A stretch of DNA of 64,000 nucleotides from Natrinema longum (lineage in GTDB: Archaea; Halobacteriota; Halobacteria; Halobacteriales; Natrialbaceae): the NCBI RefSeq assembly GCF_017352095.1, contig NZ_CP071463.1, positions 2,666,001 through 2,730,000 of the forward strand, in the 5' to 3' direction. The notes beneath the pieces are model-generated. The model was not told where the DNA came from. It ran no database searches and worked only from the letters and a program-made list of their open reading frames with translations. Position 1 is the stretch's first letter; every line of letters begins with the position of its first letter. Made by a program: the position numbers and the translations under genes. This document shows positions 43,906-52,180 of this stretch, piece by piece.

Positions 43906-44912
43906 GCGACGATCTCGAGCCGATGACGCCGACCGAGGGTGTCGAAGCGTTCCTGGCACACCGGAAGCCGAGCGTCGCGGAATCGACGTACTACAACAAC
44001 CAGACGACGCTCGAACAGTTCACCGCGTGGTGTTCCGACAACGAGATCGACAACCTGAACGACCTTTCCGGGCGGGATCTGGCGCTGTTCGTCGCTCACC
44101 GCCGCGAGAAAGTGAAGCCGATCACCCTCCAGAAGAACCTGAGTGCGATTCGGGAGTTCCTCTCTTGGGCCGCCGATATTGAGGCCGTTCCGGAGGGACT
44201 GAACGAGAAGGTCCACGCACCGGTAGTTCCCGACGGGTCCGAATCCCGGAGCATCAAGCTCGAGCGCCCTCGAGCCGAGAAGATCCTGGAATACCTCGAC
44301 CGGTACGAGTACGCGAGCCGGGATCACGTCATCATGGCGATCCTCTGGCGGACCGGGATGCGTCTCTCGGCGCTCCGGTCCATCGACCTCGATGACCTCG
44401 AAGGCGATCAATTCGCGATCTACCTCAAGCACCGTCCCGAGACGGATACGCCGCTGAAAAACAAGGACCGCAGCGAGCGGTGGGTATTCCTCGGTCCGGA
44501 GTGGTACAGCGTCGTCTCGGAGTACATCAAGGTCAACCGAATCGAGACGACCGACGACTACGGACGTGAGCCGCTACTGACGACCAAACAAGGCCGTATC
44601 TCCGGTGGATCGATCCGCAACACCGTCTACCGCTGTTGCCAGCCGTGTTTCGTCGCGGACTGTCCGCACGATCGCGACCCCGAGACGTGCGAAGCGGTCG
44701 GAGCCGCGAGTGTTCCGTCTAAGTGCCCCTCGACGCGCTCACCCCACGCTATTCGTCGCGGCGCGATCACCGGCCACCTGCTCGAGGACGTGCCGCCGGA
44801 GATCGTCTCCGACCGGATGGACGTGTCTCTCGATGTGCTGTACCAGCACTACGATGCGCGCCAACCTGACGAGAAAATGGAACAGCGGCGCAAGTTCCTG
44901 GAGGGGTTCTGA
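43902..44912 (+). CDS. int: IntSNJ2-type tyrosine recombinase (integrase)
   Basis: A 336-residue protein. An N-terminal SAM-like core-binding domain (residues 8-95) precedes the catalytic domain with R154 in RTGMRLSALR, H282 and R285 in SPHAIRRG and the probable nucleophile Y317 in YQHYDAR. An insertion with six cysteines (C245, C246, C249, C254, C263, C275) before the HxxR motif suggests a zinc site, as in haloarchaeal integrases of the SNJ2 group. It catalyses integration into and excision from tRNA-Ala. Its stop is followed without gap by an ATG that reads across attR. Confidence 0.9.
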   Translation: MSDDLEPMTPTEGVEAFLAHRKPSVAESTYYNNQTTLEQFTAWCSDNEIDNLNDLSGRDLALFVAHRREKVKPITLQKNLSAIREFLSWAADIEAVPEGLNEKVHAPVVPDGSESRSIKLERPRAEKILEYLDRYEYASRDHVIMAILWRTGMRLSALRSIDLDDLEGDQFAIYLKHRPETDTPLKNKDRSERWVFLGPEWYSVVSEYIKVNRIETTDDYGREPLLTTKQGRISGGSIRNTVYRCCQPCFVADCPHDRDPETCEAVGAASVPSKCPSTRSPHAIRRGAITGHLLEDVPPEIVSDRMDVSLDVLYQHYDARQPDEKMEQRRKFLEGF

Positions 44913-45050
44913 ATGGCGGTCACTGATACCCTCCGAACCCTACGCCGTCTGGTTAATTTCACGGTTCCCGACGAGTCCACTATTCTGCGCCGCGAGCAAA
45001 TTCGCGAGCGGCGCAAACCATCGCCGATGTCCGGATGTGATGCCCTGTAG
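44913..45050 (+). CDS. Small ORF behind the integrase that crosses attR
   Basis: The ATG at 44913 directly follows the integrase TGA. In the integrated state the frame reads MAVTDTLRTLRRLVNFTVPDES and then runs into host DNA, ending after 45 codons. In the circular genome it would instead join the frame at 29171-29350 for 81 codons. The basic first 15 residues are plausible for a small DNA-binding protein, but this is not certain to be translated. Confidence 0.4.
   Translation: MAVTDTLRTLRRLVNFTVPDESTILRREQIRERRKPSPMSGCDAL
44966..44979 (+). repeat. attR core (14 bp)
   Basis: An exact copy of the last 14 bases of tRNA-Ala, TCCCGACGAGTCCA, 54 bp behind the integrase stop. It defines the right end of the provirus. 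Host sequence beyond it to 45294 holds no gene that I can support. Confidence 0.85.
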
Positions 45051-45294
45051 GTCGTGGGACGACAACGCCGCCCGTCGATCGCGAGTGATCCACGCTCCTC
45101 GAGCAGTCGTCGCTTCGCGGGGATTCGTCTCGTGGTTCGCCGACGAGAACCGCGCCACAGCGTGTGACACCCCAGATTCGCTTCTCGGGGGTGAGACAGC
45201 GATTTCCGTGACCGATCGCGTTCCTCGAGAGCAGCGGCGTCTCCGGACCGGAACTTCGCCCGCTTTTAAGCCGTCTCGCTGTGAGGGATCGAGT

Positions 45295-45684
45295 ATGAAA
45301 CGAATTATCGAGACCGACGACGCGCCCGCCGCGGTCGGTGCCTACAGTCAGGCGACGACGAACGGCTCGCTCGTGTTCACCGCCGGCCAGATCCCCATGA
45401 CGGCCGACGGCGAGCTGCTCGAGGACGAACCGATCGAAAATCAGACGAATCAGGCCCTCTACAATCTCGATGCCGTCCTCGACGAAGCCGGCGCGAGCTA
45501 CGAGGACGTTCTGAAGGTGACCGTCTTCCTCGACGATATCGACGACTTCGAGGCGATGAACGAGGCCTACGCCGACTACTTCGACGACCAGCCGCCGGCA
45601 CGCAGCGCCGTCGAGGTCGCCGCGCTCCCGAAGGGCGTCGGCGTCGAGATCGAAGCCATCGCGAGCGTCGAGCAAGACGAGTGA
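45295..45684 (+). CDS. ridA: RidA family enamine/imine deaminase
   Basis: A 129-residue protein with the full family pattern: GAYSQATTNGSLVFTAGQIP, NQTNQALYNLDAVLDEAG, DVLKVTVFLDDIDDF and a C-terminal RSAVEVAALPKGVGVEIEAIA. RidA hydrolyses reactive enamines formed by PLP enzymes. TTTTAAG about 27-33 nt before the ATG is a TATA box, so the message is nearly leaderless. The long open frame upstream is a shadow of the integrase region. Confidence 0.93.
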   Translation: MKRIIETDDAPAAVGAYSQATTNGSLVFTAGQIPMTADGELLEDEPIENQTNQALYNLDAVLDEAGASYEDVLKVTVFLDDIDDFEAMNEAYADYFDDQPPARSAVEVAALPKGVGVEIEAIASVEQDE

Positions 45685-45691
45685 GCCCACC

Positions 45692-45937
45692 GTGAGCGGG
45701 TATCCGTCGGGGAAGCGGGGGATCGATCCGCGATCCAAATCGGCGTTCCTGTGGGGCCTCGTCGGCTTCCTGTCGTTTCTGGTGCTCGTCCAGGGCTACG
45801 CGCTGCTCGCCGACCCGATCGCGACGATCACGCAAGCACTGGCCCTCGCAGCGCTGGTTGGGCTCGGAGCGGGAAGCGGGGCGTACCTGCTCGAGCCACG
45901 CGTCGCCGCGTGGGCAGCCGACCGCGGGGATGCGTAA
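45692..45937 (+). CDS. Small two-span haloarchaeal membrane protein
   Basis: An 81-residue protein starting with GTG 8 nt behind the ridA stop. Two hydrophobic segments (residues 18-38 and 45-67) are joined by a short loop, with a basic N-terminus PSGKRGIDPRSK. It resembles small membrane proteins that often follow ridA in haloarchaea, of unknown function. Confidence 0.65.
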   Translation: MSGYPSGKRGIDPRSKSAFLWGLVGFLSFLVLVQGYALLADPIATITQALALAALVGLGAGSGAYLLEPRVAAWAADRGDA

Positions 45938-45984
45938 GCGTATCTCGTAACAGTTAAACGACGGACGTGGTTAGGATGACCTGA

Positions 45985-46065
45985 GCCAGGATGGCCGAAC
46001 GGTAAGGCGCACGCCTGGAAAGCGTGTTCCCTTTGGGATTCAGGGTTCAAATCCCTGTCCTGGCG
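45985..46065 (+). tRNA. tRNA-Ser, anticodon GGA
   Basis: An 81-nt type II tRNA: acceptor GCCAGGA pairs with TCCTGGC, the anticodon loop is CTGGAAA on stem ACGC/GCGT, a long variable arm follows (TTCCCTTTGGGA), and the discriminator is G, as expected for serine. CCA is not encoded. The last 21 bases recur 151 bp downstream. Confidence 0.96.
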
Positions 46066-46195
46066 TTTCTGTCGACATCGACCGACGAGCGATGCGTAGC
46101 CGAGCGAGTCGCGATTTCGACGAAACGCAAACGAGGGGATGTGAACACGCGAGTCGCACGCGGCCGAACGGAGTGAGGCCGACCGTCTCGCATCT

Positions 46196-46217
46196 GTTCA
46201 AATCCCTGTCCTGGCGT
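46196..46217 (+). repeat. Partial duplicate of the tRNA-Ser 3' end
   Basis: Twenty-two bases identical to 46045-46066, that is, the T arm, acceptor strand and discriminator of tRNA-Ser plus one base. Such a truncated second copy is the usual trace of an integration event at a tRNA gene. Only about 130 bp separate the copies, with no gene, so the element is gone or was tiny. Confidence 0.75.
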
Positions 46218-46296
46218 ATACCGTCACTGTAAGCCAGTGAACGCATTCGCCGCGCAGTCACGGCGAATGCGTGTAACCGTTACAGTTGACGGTATA
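46217..46296. mobile_element. 80-bp palindromic insertion, MITE-like
   Basis: The ends TATACCGTCA and TGACGGTATA are perfect 10-bp inverted repeats; the innermost 12 bp of each 36-bp arm also pair perfectly around an 8-nt loop, with an imperfect middle. It sits between the duplicated tRNA end and a 23-nt sequence (46297-46319) that matches the bases directly behind the real tRNA (46067-46089) at 21 of 23 positions. So it interrupts a duplicated tRNA-plus-flank unit. Confidence 0.6.
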
Positions 46297-46392
46297 TTCT
46301 GCCGACATCGATCGACGAGTCTGTCGCTTCGTCTTTCGTCCGAACGTCGTGACCAGAAGACTTTCATCCGTGGTTGCGTGACCCGGTGACGG

Positions 46393-46920
46393 ATGCGACG
46401 AATACTGCTCGTCGTGACGCTGGCGGTACTCGTATCGATTGCCGGTTGTTCGGGCTTTGGCGGTAACACGGCCGAGCCGTCGTCCGATACCGGCAACACA
46501 CTCGAGTCCGAGGACCCGGCCGTCAACGCGACGGCGACCAATCAGACGGTCCGAATCGAGGCCACCGAATCGGTCGTCGGCAGCGAATGGGAGTCGCTCT
46601 CGGTGACGTATCCACGGGAGAACTTCACCGTCGACAGCGCCCAGCACGGGGAGATCGTGCTCGGCGTCGATACGAACGGTGACGGGTCCGTGGATCGAAC
46701 GTTCAACGAGACGCACATCAGCGGCGTCAACAACAACGACTATTCGTTCACGATCGAACTCGAGACGGGATACACGTTCGAGAGCGGTGACGCGATCGTC
46801 GCCGAGTATCCCGCGGTGGACAACCCTGCCGAGGCGGGCGAATACACCGTTGCGGTGACGCTCAACGAGGCCCAGACCACGAACGGAACGATTACCGTTA
46901 CAGACGAGGAGCAGGTCTAA
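46393..46920 (+). CDS. Haloarchaeal lipoprotein of unknown function
   Basis: A 175-residue protein. The N-terminus RRILLVVTLAVLVSIAGC is a signal peptide with lipobox, so C19 is lipid-modified. A Thr/Ser/Asn-rich linker leads to a beta-rich domain of about 120 residues with several DG-rich loops (GVDTNGDGSVDRTF), possibly calcium-binding. It is attached to the outer face of the membrane. Confidence 0.75.
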   Translation: MRRILLVVTLAVLVSIAGCSGFGGNTAEPSSDTGNTLESEDPAVNATATNQTVRIEATESVVGSEWESLSVTYPRENFTVDSAQHGEIVLGVDTNGDGSVDRTFNETHISGVNNNDYSFTIELETGYTFESGDAIVAEYPAVDNPAEAGEYTVAVTLNEAQTTNGTITVTDEEQV

Positions 46921-47273
46921 GAGACGCTCGGGGCGTCGAACTCTCGAACCGTTTCGAGCACGCAATCACTGCGGGCAGTCGCTGACGAACGGGTCGGGGA
47001 AAAATGGAGCGTGGTCGCGTTCGCATCGACAGGGGATCGATCGCAAGTACCCAGTCGGGGTCACTCGATCGCCGCGTTCCAGAGTACCACACTGACACAC
47101 CACCGTTTCGAATCGGCCGACCGGACTGACCCCGACGACGACTCCATCGGGATCGGATATCGTAACGGGGTCCGTACCGACCGGTCGGATCGCGGTAAGG
47201 ACCTCGTACTGCCGGTTTGGCAGGTACAGCCGTCTCCGATCGAGCGTCTACCGGTCAGCCGCTCGCTGTGTCG
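46921..47273. other. Intergenic stretch without identified content
   Basis: In these 353 bp between the lipoprotein gene and the lipoate ligase gene I see no gene, strong hairpin or repeat. Confidence 0.5.
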
Positions 47274-48116
47274 TCATCGTGGGCTGTCACCGGCCGCGAG
47301 CACCTCTCGATCTCGAACCCACTCGTCAGCGCCGAACTTCCGGTCGGCGAGTGCTCGAGCGGCCTCGAGTTCGCCGTCGCGCCAGCTCGATTCGTCGGCA
47401 TCACACCAGTCCCGGAGCGACTCGGCGATCGTCTCGACTGCGTCGTCACGATCGATCCCTGCCACATCGCGAACGCTCGTCACTCGATCGGTAAACGTCG
47501 ACTCCGCGAGGTCGGCGTCGAAGACGCCGACGTGGTTCCGGGGCTCGAGGCCGTAACTGATCGAGCCGTGCTGGATGACGACGTCGCGCTGGCGGTACTG
47601 GGCGTTGCCGCTGATCTTGTTCGCCCCGTCGCCCGCATTCGCCGGCGCGACGATATCGTGTGCCGGGTTGATGTCCCGGAGATAGCACGAGGGCTGGTAG
47701 ATGGCGTCCTGTTCGGCCGACGCGAAGGCGGCGTCGACGCTCATCCGGTCGAAGGCCTCGAGGATGGGGTCACAGAACAGTTCGTAACAGTCCATCAGGT
47801 CCCCCGGAACCTCGTCGGCCGGGGCTACGATCGTATACGAGATGTCGGCGAAGCGGTCGTGATAGATCCCGCCGCCGCCGGTTTGCCGGCGGGTGACGTC
47901 GATCCCCTCCCGCTCGCAAAAGTCCCAGTCGACCGTGTCGGCGTCCTGTCGATACCCCAGCGAGAGCGTGCTCGGCTCCCACGAGTACGTGCGGACGGTT
48001 CGAACGCCGTCCTCGAGCGCCGTTCGCGCGGCGACTTCCTCGAGTGCCATCTGCATCGCGCCTTCGCGGGAGCCGTCTCTGATCACCCGCCACTCTCGAT
48101 CGTCTAGTGCCGTCAT
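47274..48116 (-). CDS. lplA: Lipoate-protein ligase A family protein
   Basis: A 280-residue BPL/LplA-type protein: VTRRQTGGGGIYHDRFADIS near residue 80 and NKISGNAQYRQRDVVIQHGS near residue 170 are the substrate-binding and catalytic-lysine motifs. It attaches lipoate to the E2 subunits of oxoacid dehydrogenases or the glycine cleavage H protein. The fused E1 gene at 53069 is a possible pathway partner, though 5 kb away. The start at 48116 gives the usual N-terminus DDREWRVIRDG. Confidence 0.88.
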   Translation of the reverse strand: MTALDDREWRVIRDGSREGAMQMALEEVAARTALEDGVRTVRTYSWEPSTLSLGYRQDADTVDWDFCEREGIDVTRRQTGGGGIYHDRFADISYTIVAPADEVPGDLMDCYELFCDPILEAFDRMSVDAAFASAEQDAIYQPSCYLRDINPAHDIVAPANAGDGANKISGNAQYRQRDVVIQHGSISYGLEPRNHVGVFDADLAESTFTDRVTSVRDVAGIDRDDAVETIAESLRDWCDADESSWRDGELEAARALADRKFGADEWVRDREVLAAGDSPR

Positions 48117-48317
48117 GTACGAAGCCACGCGGACGAGGTCGAAAGTCCTTCCGACGGCGTTCGATTTCATATATCGCAATGAAGTTTATCGGGTGGGGTT
48201 GCCAGTTCGAATCGCTCCGAACGACCCGAAACGGGAGGGCTTCCGAGTGGCCGACGGTTCCTGACTGCGGCCCCGTCCGTCACGCCGTTTTTACGTACAC
48301 ACCGGCTACCGGTATCT

Positions 48318-49226
48318 ATGGTGCGAAACGTCGCCGGGTTACTCCCGGAACTCGAGGACGAGGACTTCTATCTCCTCTCTGGGGTCGAACAGGGGATGCG
48401 ATTCTCCGAGTGGGTCCAACGGGAGAAGCTCCCGAAGTTCGCGGATCTGACCGACGAAGAGGTCGACTACCGACTCGAGCGCGGTCTCAAGCGCGGCCTG
48501 ATCGAAAAAAAGACCATCCAGTACGAAGGGTATACCCTGCAGTTCGAGGGGTACGACGTCCTCGCTCTGCGGGCACTCGTCGAGCAGGATACGATCTCGG
48601 AGTTCGGCTCGCCGCTTGGCGTCGGCAAGGAGAGCGACGTCTACGAGGTCAAGTCCTACAAACCGCTCGCGCTGAAGTATCACCGCGAGGGCTATACGAA
48701 CTTCCGGGAGGTACACAAAGAACGCGACTACACGTCGGACAACGACCACGTCTCCTGGATGTACACCGCCCGGAAGGCCGCCGAGCGCGAACACGGGATT
48801 CTCGAGTCTCTCTACCCCGACGTCGCAGTCCCCCAGCCGATCGGACAGAACCGCCACGCCATCGTTATGGAGAAGATGGACGGCGTCGAACTCTCGCGGA
48901 CTCGACTCGAGGACGAACAGATACTCGGTGTTCTGGAGCTGTTACTCGCCGAAATCGCACGTGCGTACACGAACGGCTACGTCCACGCCGACATGAGCGA
49001 GTACAACGTCTTCGTCAACGAATCGGGGGTAAAAATCTTCGACTGGCCTCAGGCCGTCCCGACGGATCACGAAAACGCCGCCGAGTTCCTCCGGCGTGAT
49101 CTGACCAACATCGTGGGGTATTTCCGCCGAAAGTACCCCCAGTACGTCCCCGACGACCTCGAGAGCGACGAACTGGCCGAATCGATTACTGCCGACTCCT
49201 TCGAGACGATTACCGACTTCGTTTGA
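48318..49226 (+). CDS. rio2: Rio2-type atypical protein kinase
   Basis: A 302-residue protein. The N-terminal winged helix (residues 1-85) is the mark of Rio2. The kinase domain has GVGKESDVYEVKS as the P-loop, LALKYHREG with the ATP lysine, EKMDGVEL as hinge, HADMSEYNVFV as catalytic loop and IFDWPQAV with the metal-binding aspartate. Rio2 acts in late small-ribosomal-subunit maturation. It stands alone behind lplA in the opposite direction. Confidence 0.93.
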   Translation: MVRNVAGLLPELEDEDFYLLSGVEQGMRFSEWVQREKLPKFADLTDEEVDYRLERGLKRGLIEKKTIQYEGYTLQFEGYDVLALRALVEQDTISEFGSPLGVGKESDVYEVKSYKPLALKYHREGYTNFREVHKERDYTSDNDHVSWMYTARKAAEREHGILESLYPDVAVPQPIGQNRHAIVMEKMDGVELSRTRLEDEQILGVLELLLAEIARAYTNGYVHADMSEYNVFVNESGVKIFDWPQAVPTDHENAAEFLRRDLTNIVGYFRRKYPQYVPDDLESDELAESITADSFETITDFV

Positions 49227-49885
49227 GAAGCCAGCGCTGGCCCTCGTGACCCTCGAGTATCCCGATAGACCGACTCGAACTCGGGACTTACCAGTCGGTC
49301 GTGACCCGACCGTAGAAATCGAGTTCGTTCTCGTCGGAGACCCCGCCGAGCACGTCTGGAAGACGATTCCATCCGATCGTCGGCTTGGGAAGACGGCTCC
49401 GAACACGTTTCCGAGCCGTCGAATTCGGCGTCACTGGATACGGAACCGCCGGTTCCGAAGGTATTTGGCTCGGAACCGCCTGGTCCAGCGTTCGGCTGCG
49501 AATCGATCCGACACGGTCGGCAGCCAGCCGGTCTGGGGTGCGAACCGCGAACCCAGTCGAGAGCGCAGTAGCGAAACCCGTGTCGAGGCTGCCACAACCG
49601 TTTCGTCGATGGCAGTGGCTTCGGGTGGACACCCGTCTGCGGTCCCGTTCGAACCGCTACAGTCCCATGATATATTGTATAACGATATATAAAATTCGAG
49701 GCCGTCAGCCCGTGAGCGGTCATGACTCTTCGAAGGCCGGCGGAGTGGACGGCTCGAGGCTACCCGAACGCGAGAATCGGACGACACGAGTGGATGGTAG
49801 ACGCGGGGACACTATCGGGCAACCCGACTTTCAGGGATCCCCGTCGATGGTCGAATTGATTACACTCGCTTCCATAGCCCCATAT
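49227..49885. other. Intergenic stretch with an AT-rich patch
   Basis: No credible gene in 659 bp. An AT-rich block at about 49668-49692 (TGATATATTGTATAACG and onward) stands out and could be a promoter or unwinding region, and GGAACCGCCGGTTCC near 49441 is a near-perfect palindrome. The open frame of the following gene continues into this stretch but lacks coding character. Confidence 0.4.
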
Positions 49886-50416
49886 ATGGAAGACAATACC
49901 ACACACGATCTAGACGGGATCGGGACCTGGGGCGGCGGCGTGACCGGCGGCGTCGTCGCCGGGATCGCCATGGGACTGGTCCTCCACTTCGGCGGGAACC
50001 AGATCGAGCTGCTTGGCGGGCTCGCGACCGATCCCGGCACGGCGGTCGGCGTCGGCTGGACGATCCATTTGATGATCAGCATCGCCTTCGGGCTCCTGTT
50101 CGCCGCAATCGCCTCGAGACGGGCAGTTCAGCAGCTAGTGGACGATTTCAGCGACTACCTCGTCCTCGGACTCGCCTTCGGTGCGCTCCTCGGGCTCTTC
50201 GCCGGCGGTGTCGTGTTTCCCCTGGCGATGGAACGGGCCGGTGTGGCGGCGTTGCCGCTCCCCTTCCTTCCGGTTTCGGGGCCCGCAGCGGAGTTGTTCA
50301 GTGCGCTCCTGTTCGGTCTCGGTCACCTCGTCTACGGACTGGTCATGGGTGCCGTCTTCGCGACGATTAACGGGATTACGCCGAGTGGCGTTCGCGAGCG
50401 CGTTCCAGTGCGATAA
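49886..50416 (+). CDS. Four-span haloarchaeal membrane protein (DUF6789-like)
   Basis: A 176-residue protein with four or five glycine-rich membrane segments (residues 17-37, 55-75, 90-113 and 140-162). Start ATG at 49886 (MEDNTTHDLDGIGTWGGG); an in-frame ATG at 49847 is an alternative. It recalls small haloarchaeal membrane proteins labelled DUF6789 and wrongly named as histidine kinases. The function is unknown. Confidence 0.65.
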   Translation: MEDNTTHDLDGIGTWGGGVTGGVVAGIAMGLVLHFGGNQIELLGGLATDPGTAVGVGWTIHLMISIAFGLLFAAIASRRAVQQLVDDFSDYLVLGLAFGALLGLFAGGVVFPLAMERAGVAALPLPFLPVSGPAAELFSALLFGLGHLVYGLVMGAVFATINGITPSGVRERVPVR

Positions 50417-50803
50417 CCAACTGCTGAGCAAACACACGGTTACACCGGATATCTGCTCGAGAAACGCGTGAACCGAGGACGAACGCTACGAACGACGATA
50501 AGTCTGTGAGACCGTGAATGCGGTACTCAAGCCCTCGACTGACTCCGCTGTCGGGTACGAGTGTGGTATCGGCAGTTCCGTGAATTCCCCCTCGCAGCTG
50601 CAGTCTGGGGCGTCGAGCGGGCGAACGAATACTACATCTCGGTACTGTTACTGACGTTGTTTGGAGTCTGAATCGTTGCTATTGTTGTGGCTCTGTTGAA
50701 CGCTCCTCTATGATCGGTTCGAAGCGAAAATCATCATTGTCCGCATCTACAAGTGCGTTGCGAAGCCGTTAGAAACATTATTTTTCGGCTAAGTCTGTTG
50801 TCT
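50417..50803. other. Intergenic stretch without identified content
   Basis: In these 387 bp I see no gene. Frames are interrupted and the composition is closer to AT-balanced than in neighbouring genes, which may reflect decayed or mobile-element-derived sequence. Confidence 0.4.
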
Positions 50804-51082
50804 ATGCACCCCTCGAGATTAGTCGCTCTCTGTTTCTTTTTTGTCAGCGTCTTACTATTAGCTCGGGTCGGACTTGCCGGGGAACTGCGGTTAACCGCGA
50901 GTACAGTATTACAGGTGATCGGTGGGGCTTTTCTGTTGCTGACCAGCCTGTTCGGATTAATACGGTACGAAGAGAACCTCATTGTCAGTGAGTACGGGCC
51001 GACGACGTATCTCCTCGTTTCTGGCCTGGTAATGTGGGCAGTCGGCTTGCTTACCCAACTGATCCAGCTTAGCCCGTACTGA
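50804..51082 (+). CDS. Small three-span membrane protein
   Basis: A 92-residue protein with three hydrophobic segments (residues 5-22, 32-53 and 68-88). The ATG at 50804 is preferred over an upstream GTG because it starts just before the first segment. No family is recognised. Confidence 0.55.
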   Translation: MHPSRLVALCFFFVSVLLLARVGLAGELRLTASTVLQVIGGAFLLLTSLFGLIRYEENLIVSEYGPTTYLLVSGLVMWAVGLLTQLIQLSPY

Positions 51083-51108
51083 CCGTAAGAAACGGCCGTT
51101 ATTGGTGG

Positions 51109-51816
51109 CTACGTTCCTGAGACACCAGTACTATCGACACGGCGGCCAAGCAGGCCGTTGACTCTTCGGCCGAGTGTTCCGAGTACGAATCCGATCACCC
51201 CGAGAGGGATTCCCCACACGAATGCAAGGAAGAGGGACGTTCCCAGAGTCTCTACTGGACCGACTGTCGCGAAGTGCATATCCGTGATACCGAACCATCG
51301 GTGAACTTTGCTCGGTGAGAAGTGCTCGACGAACATCCCGTATCGTGCGAGGCCGATCCCGAACACCGGTCCCATAACCAGGAGGAGCGTTGGCACCAAA
51401 CCGGAGTTTCTAGCAGCGAACGCCGCAGCGAACGCCACGAGCATACCGATGCCGACGAGCGCTATCGCGTTCGCTCCTGTCCCGTTCAACGTCCCTAGAA
51501 CCAACTGTCTGAGGCTGTAGGTACTCCCCAAAACCCACCGCTCGATCTGGCTATACCCAACCGTAGTGGCTACCAGTGGGCCGGTCACGACTGCCAGTGC
51601 CGGTGCGGACAGGATCGCTTTGATTGACGTCCTTCGTCGCCGGCCGACTACTCCATACCAGACGCGCTCGAGGAAGGAGCGGGACGTGACGGGGTCTCTG
51701 AACGACGCGTACAACACGGCAATCGCTGCGATGACGTGTTTGACTGCTGCAACGGCGTGTTCGAAAGCGGTTCCTTCGGAGGGGTTTACCGTAGGTTCAT
51801 TTCGATCTGGGGACAC
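51109..51816 (-). CDS. Multi-span membrane protein of unknown function
   Basis: A 235-residue protein with five or six hydrophobic segments (first near residue 68, last near 200-220) and arginine-rich cytosolic loops (GRRRRTSIK, GRRVNGLLGRR). No transporter or enzyme motif is seen. It converges on the small membrane gene at 50804. Confidence 0.6.
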   Translation of the reverse strand: MSPDRNEPTVNPSEGTAFEHAVAAVKHVIAAIAVLYASFRDPVTSRSFLERVWYGVVGRRRRTSIKAILSAPALAVVTGPLVATTVGYSQIERWVLGSTYSLRQLVLGTLNGTGANAIALVGIGMLVAFAAAFAARNSGLVPTLLLVMGPVFGIGLARYGMFVEHFSPSKVHRWFGITDMHFATVGPVETLGTSLFLAFVWGIPLGVIGFVLGTLGRRVNGLLGRRVDSTGVSGT

Positions 51817-52176
51817 AGATGCATGTTATTTTTCCAATAAAATAAATCTTACTCTATTGTTAGAACTACCTGTCGATGATTTCCACGTTGGGGAACCAAT
51901 CGCGGTGCAAATCACAGGTACGTTCGTTTCAGTTCCGCTCGCCTCCGTTATTTCGGTGAATCCGTATCAAAGCGTGTTCCACAGACGGTATCGAGCACGC
52001 ACGTGTTCGTCTGTGCGGCACGCGACGCCAGACCCGTGCTCGCGGGTAGTCGAGGCATCCGTGCCGGCTTCGATCGGATCGACGAGTCGACGTTTACGGA
52101 TGGTTGCCTTCAGGCCGCCGTCGACCGCTCCAATGCCGCTTTCCGTACGGACTGAGGTGGCTCGTCGCTCGCTTCG
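51817..52176. other. Intergenic stretch without identified content
   Basis: No gene is seen in these 360 bp. The first 60 bp are AT-rich and probably hold the promoter of the leftward membrane-protein gene. Confidence 0.4.
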
Positions 52177-52180
52177 AAGC

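Larger units (their letters stand above)
29158..44979. mobile_element. Integrated pleolipovirus-like provirus with IntSNJ2-type integrase
   Basis: The element spans 15.8 kb from the tRNA-Ala 3' end to a matching 14-bp repeat. It holds an integrase at the right end, a virion cluster typical of pleolipoviruses (small membrane proteins, a spike with signal peptide and C-terminal anchor, a further membrane protein, and an ATPase), a putative replication protein, a phiH1-like repressor, and cargo. Parts at 32.0-33.1 kb and 38.9-43.5 kb are much richer in A+T than the host. Literature on SNJ2 describes the same type of insertion with 14-bp cores. No capsid, terminase or tail genes are present, consistent with an enveloped pleomorphic virus. 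Confidence 0.85.

Noticed and set aside
49227-49885. Possible hidden tRNA or small RNA in the long gap after rio2
   Set aside because: I could not fold a cloverleaf or find paired arms beyond short GC palindromes; only the AT-rich patch is notable.
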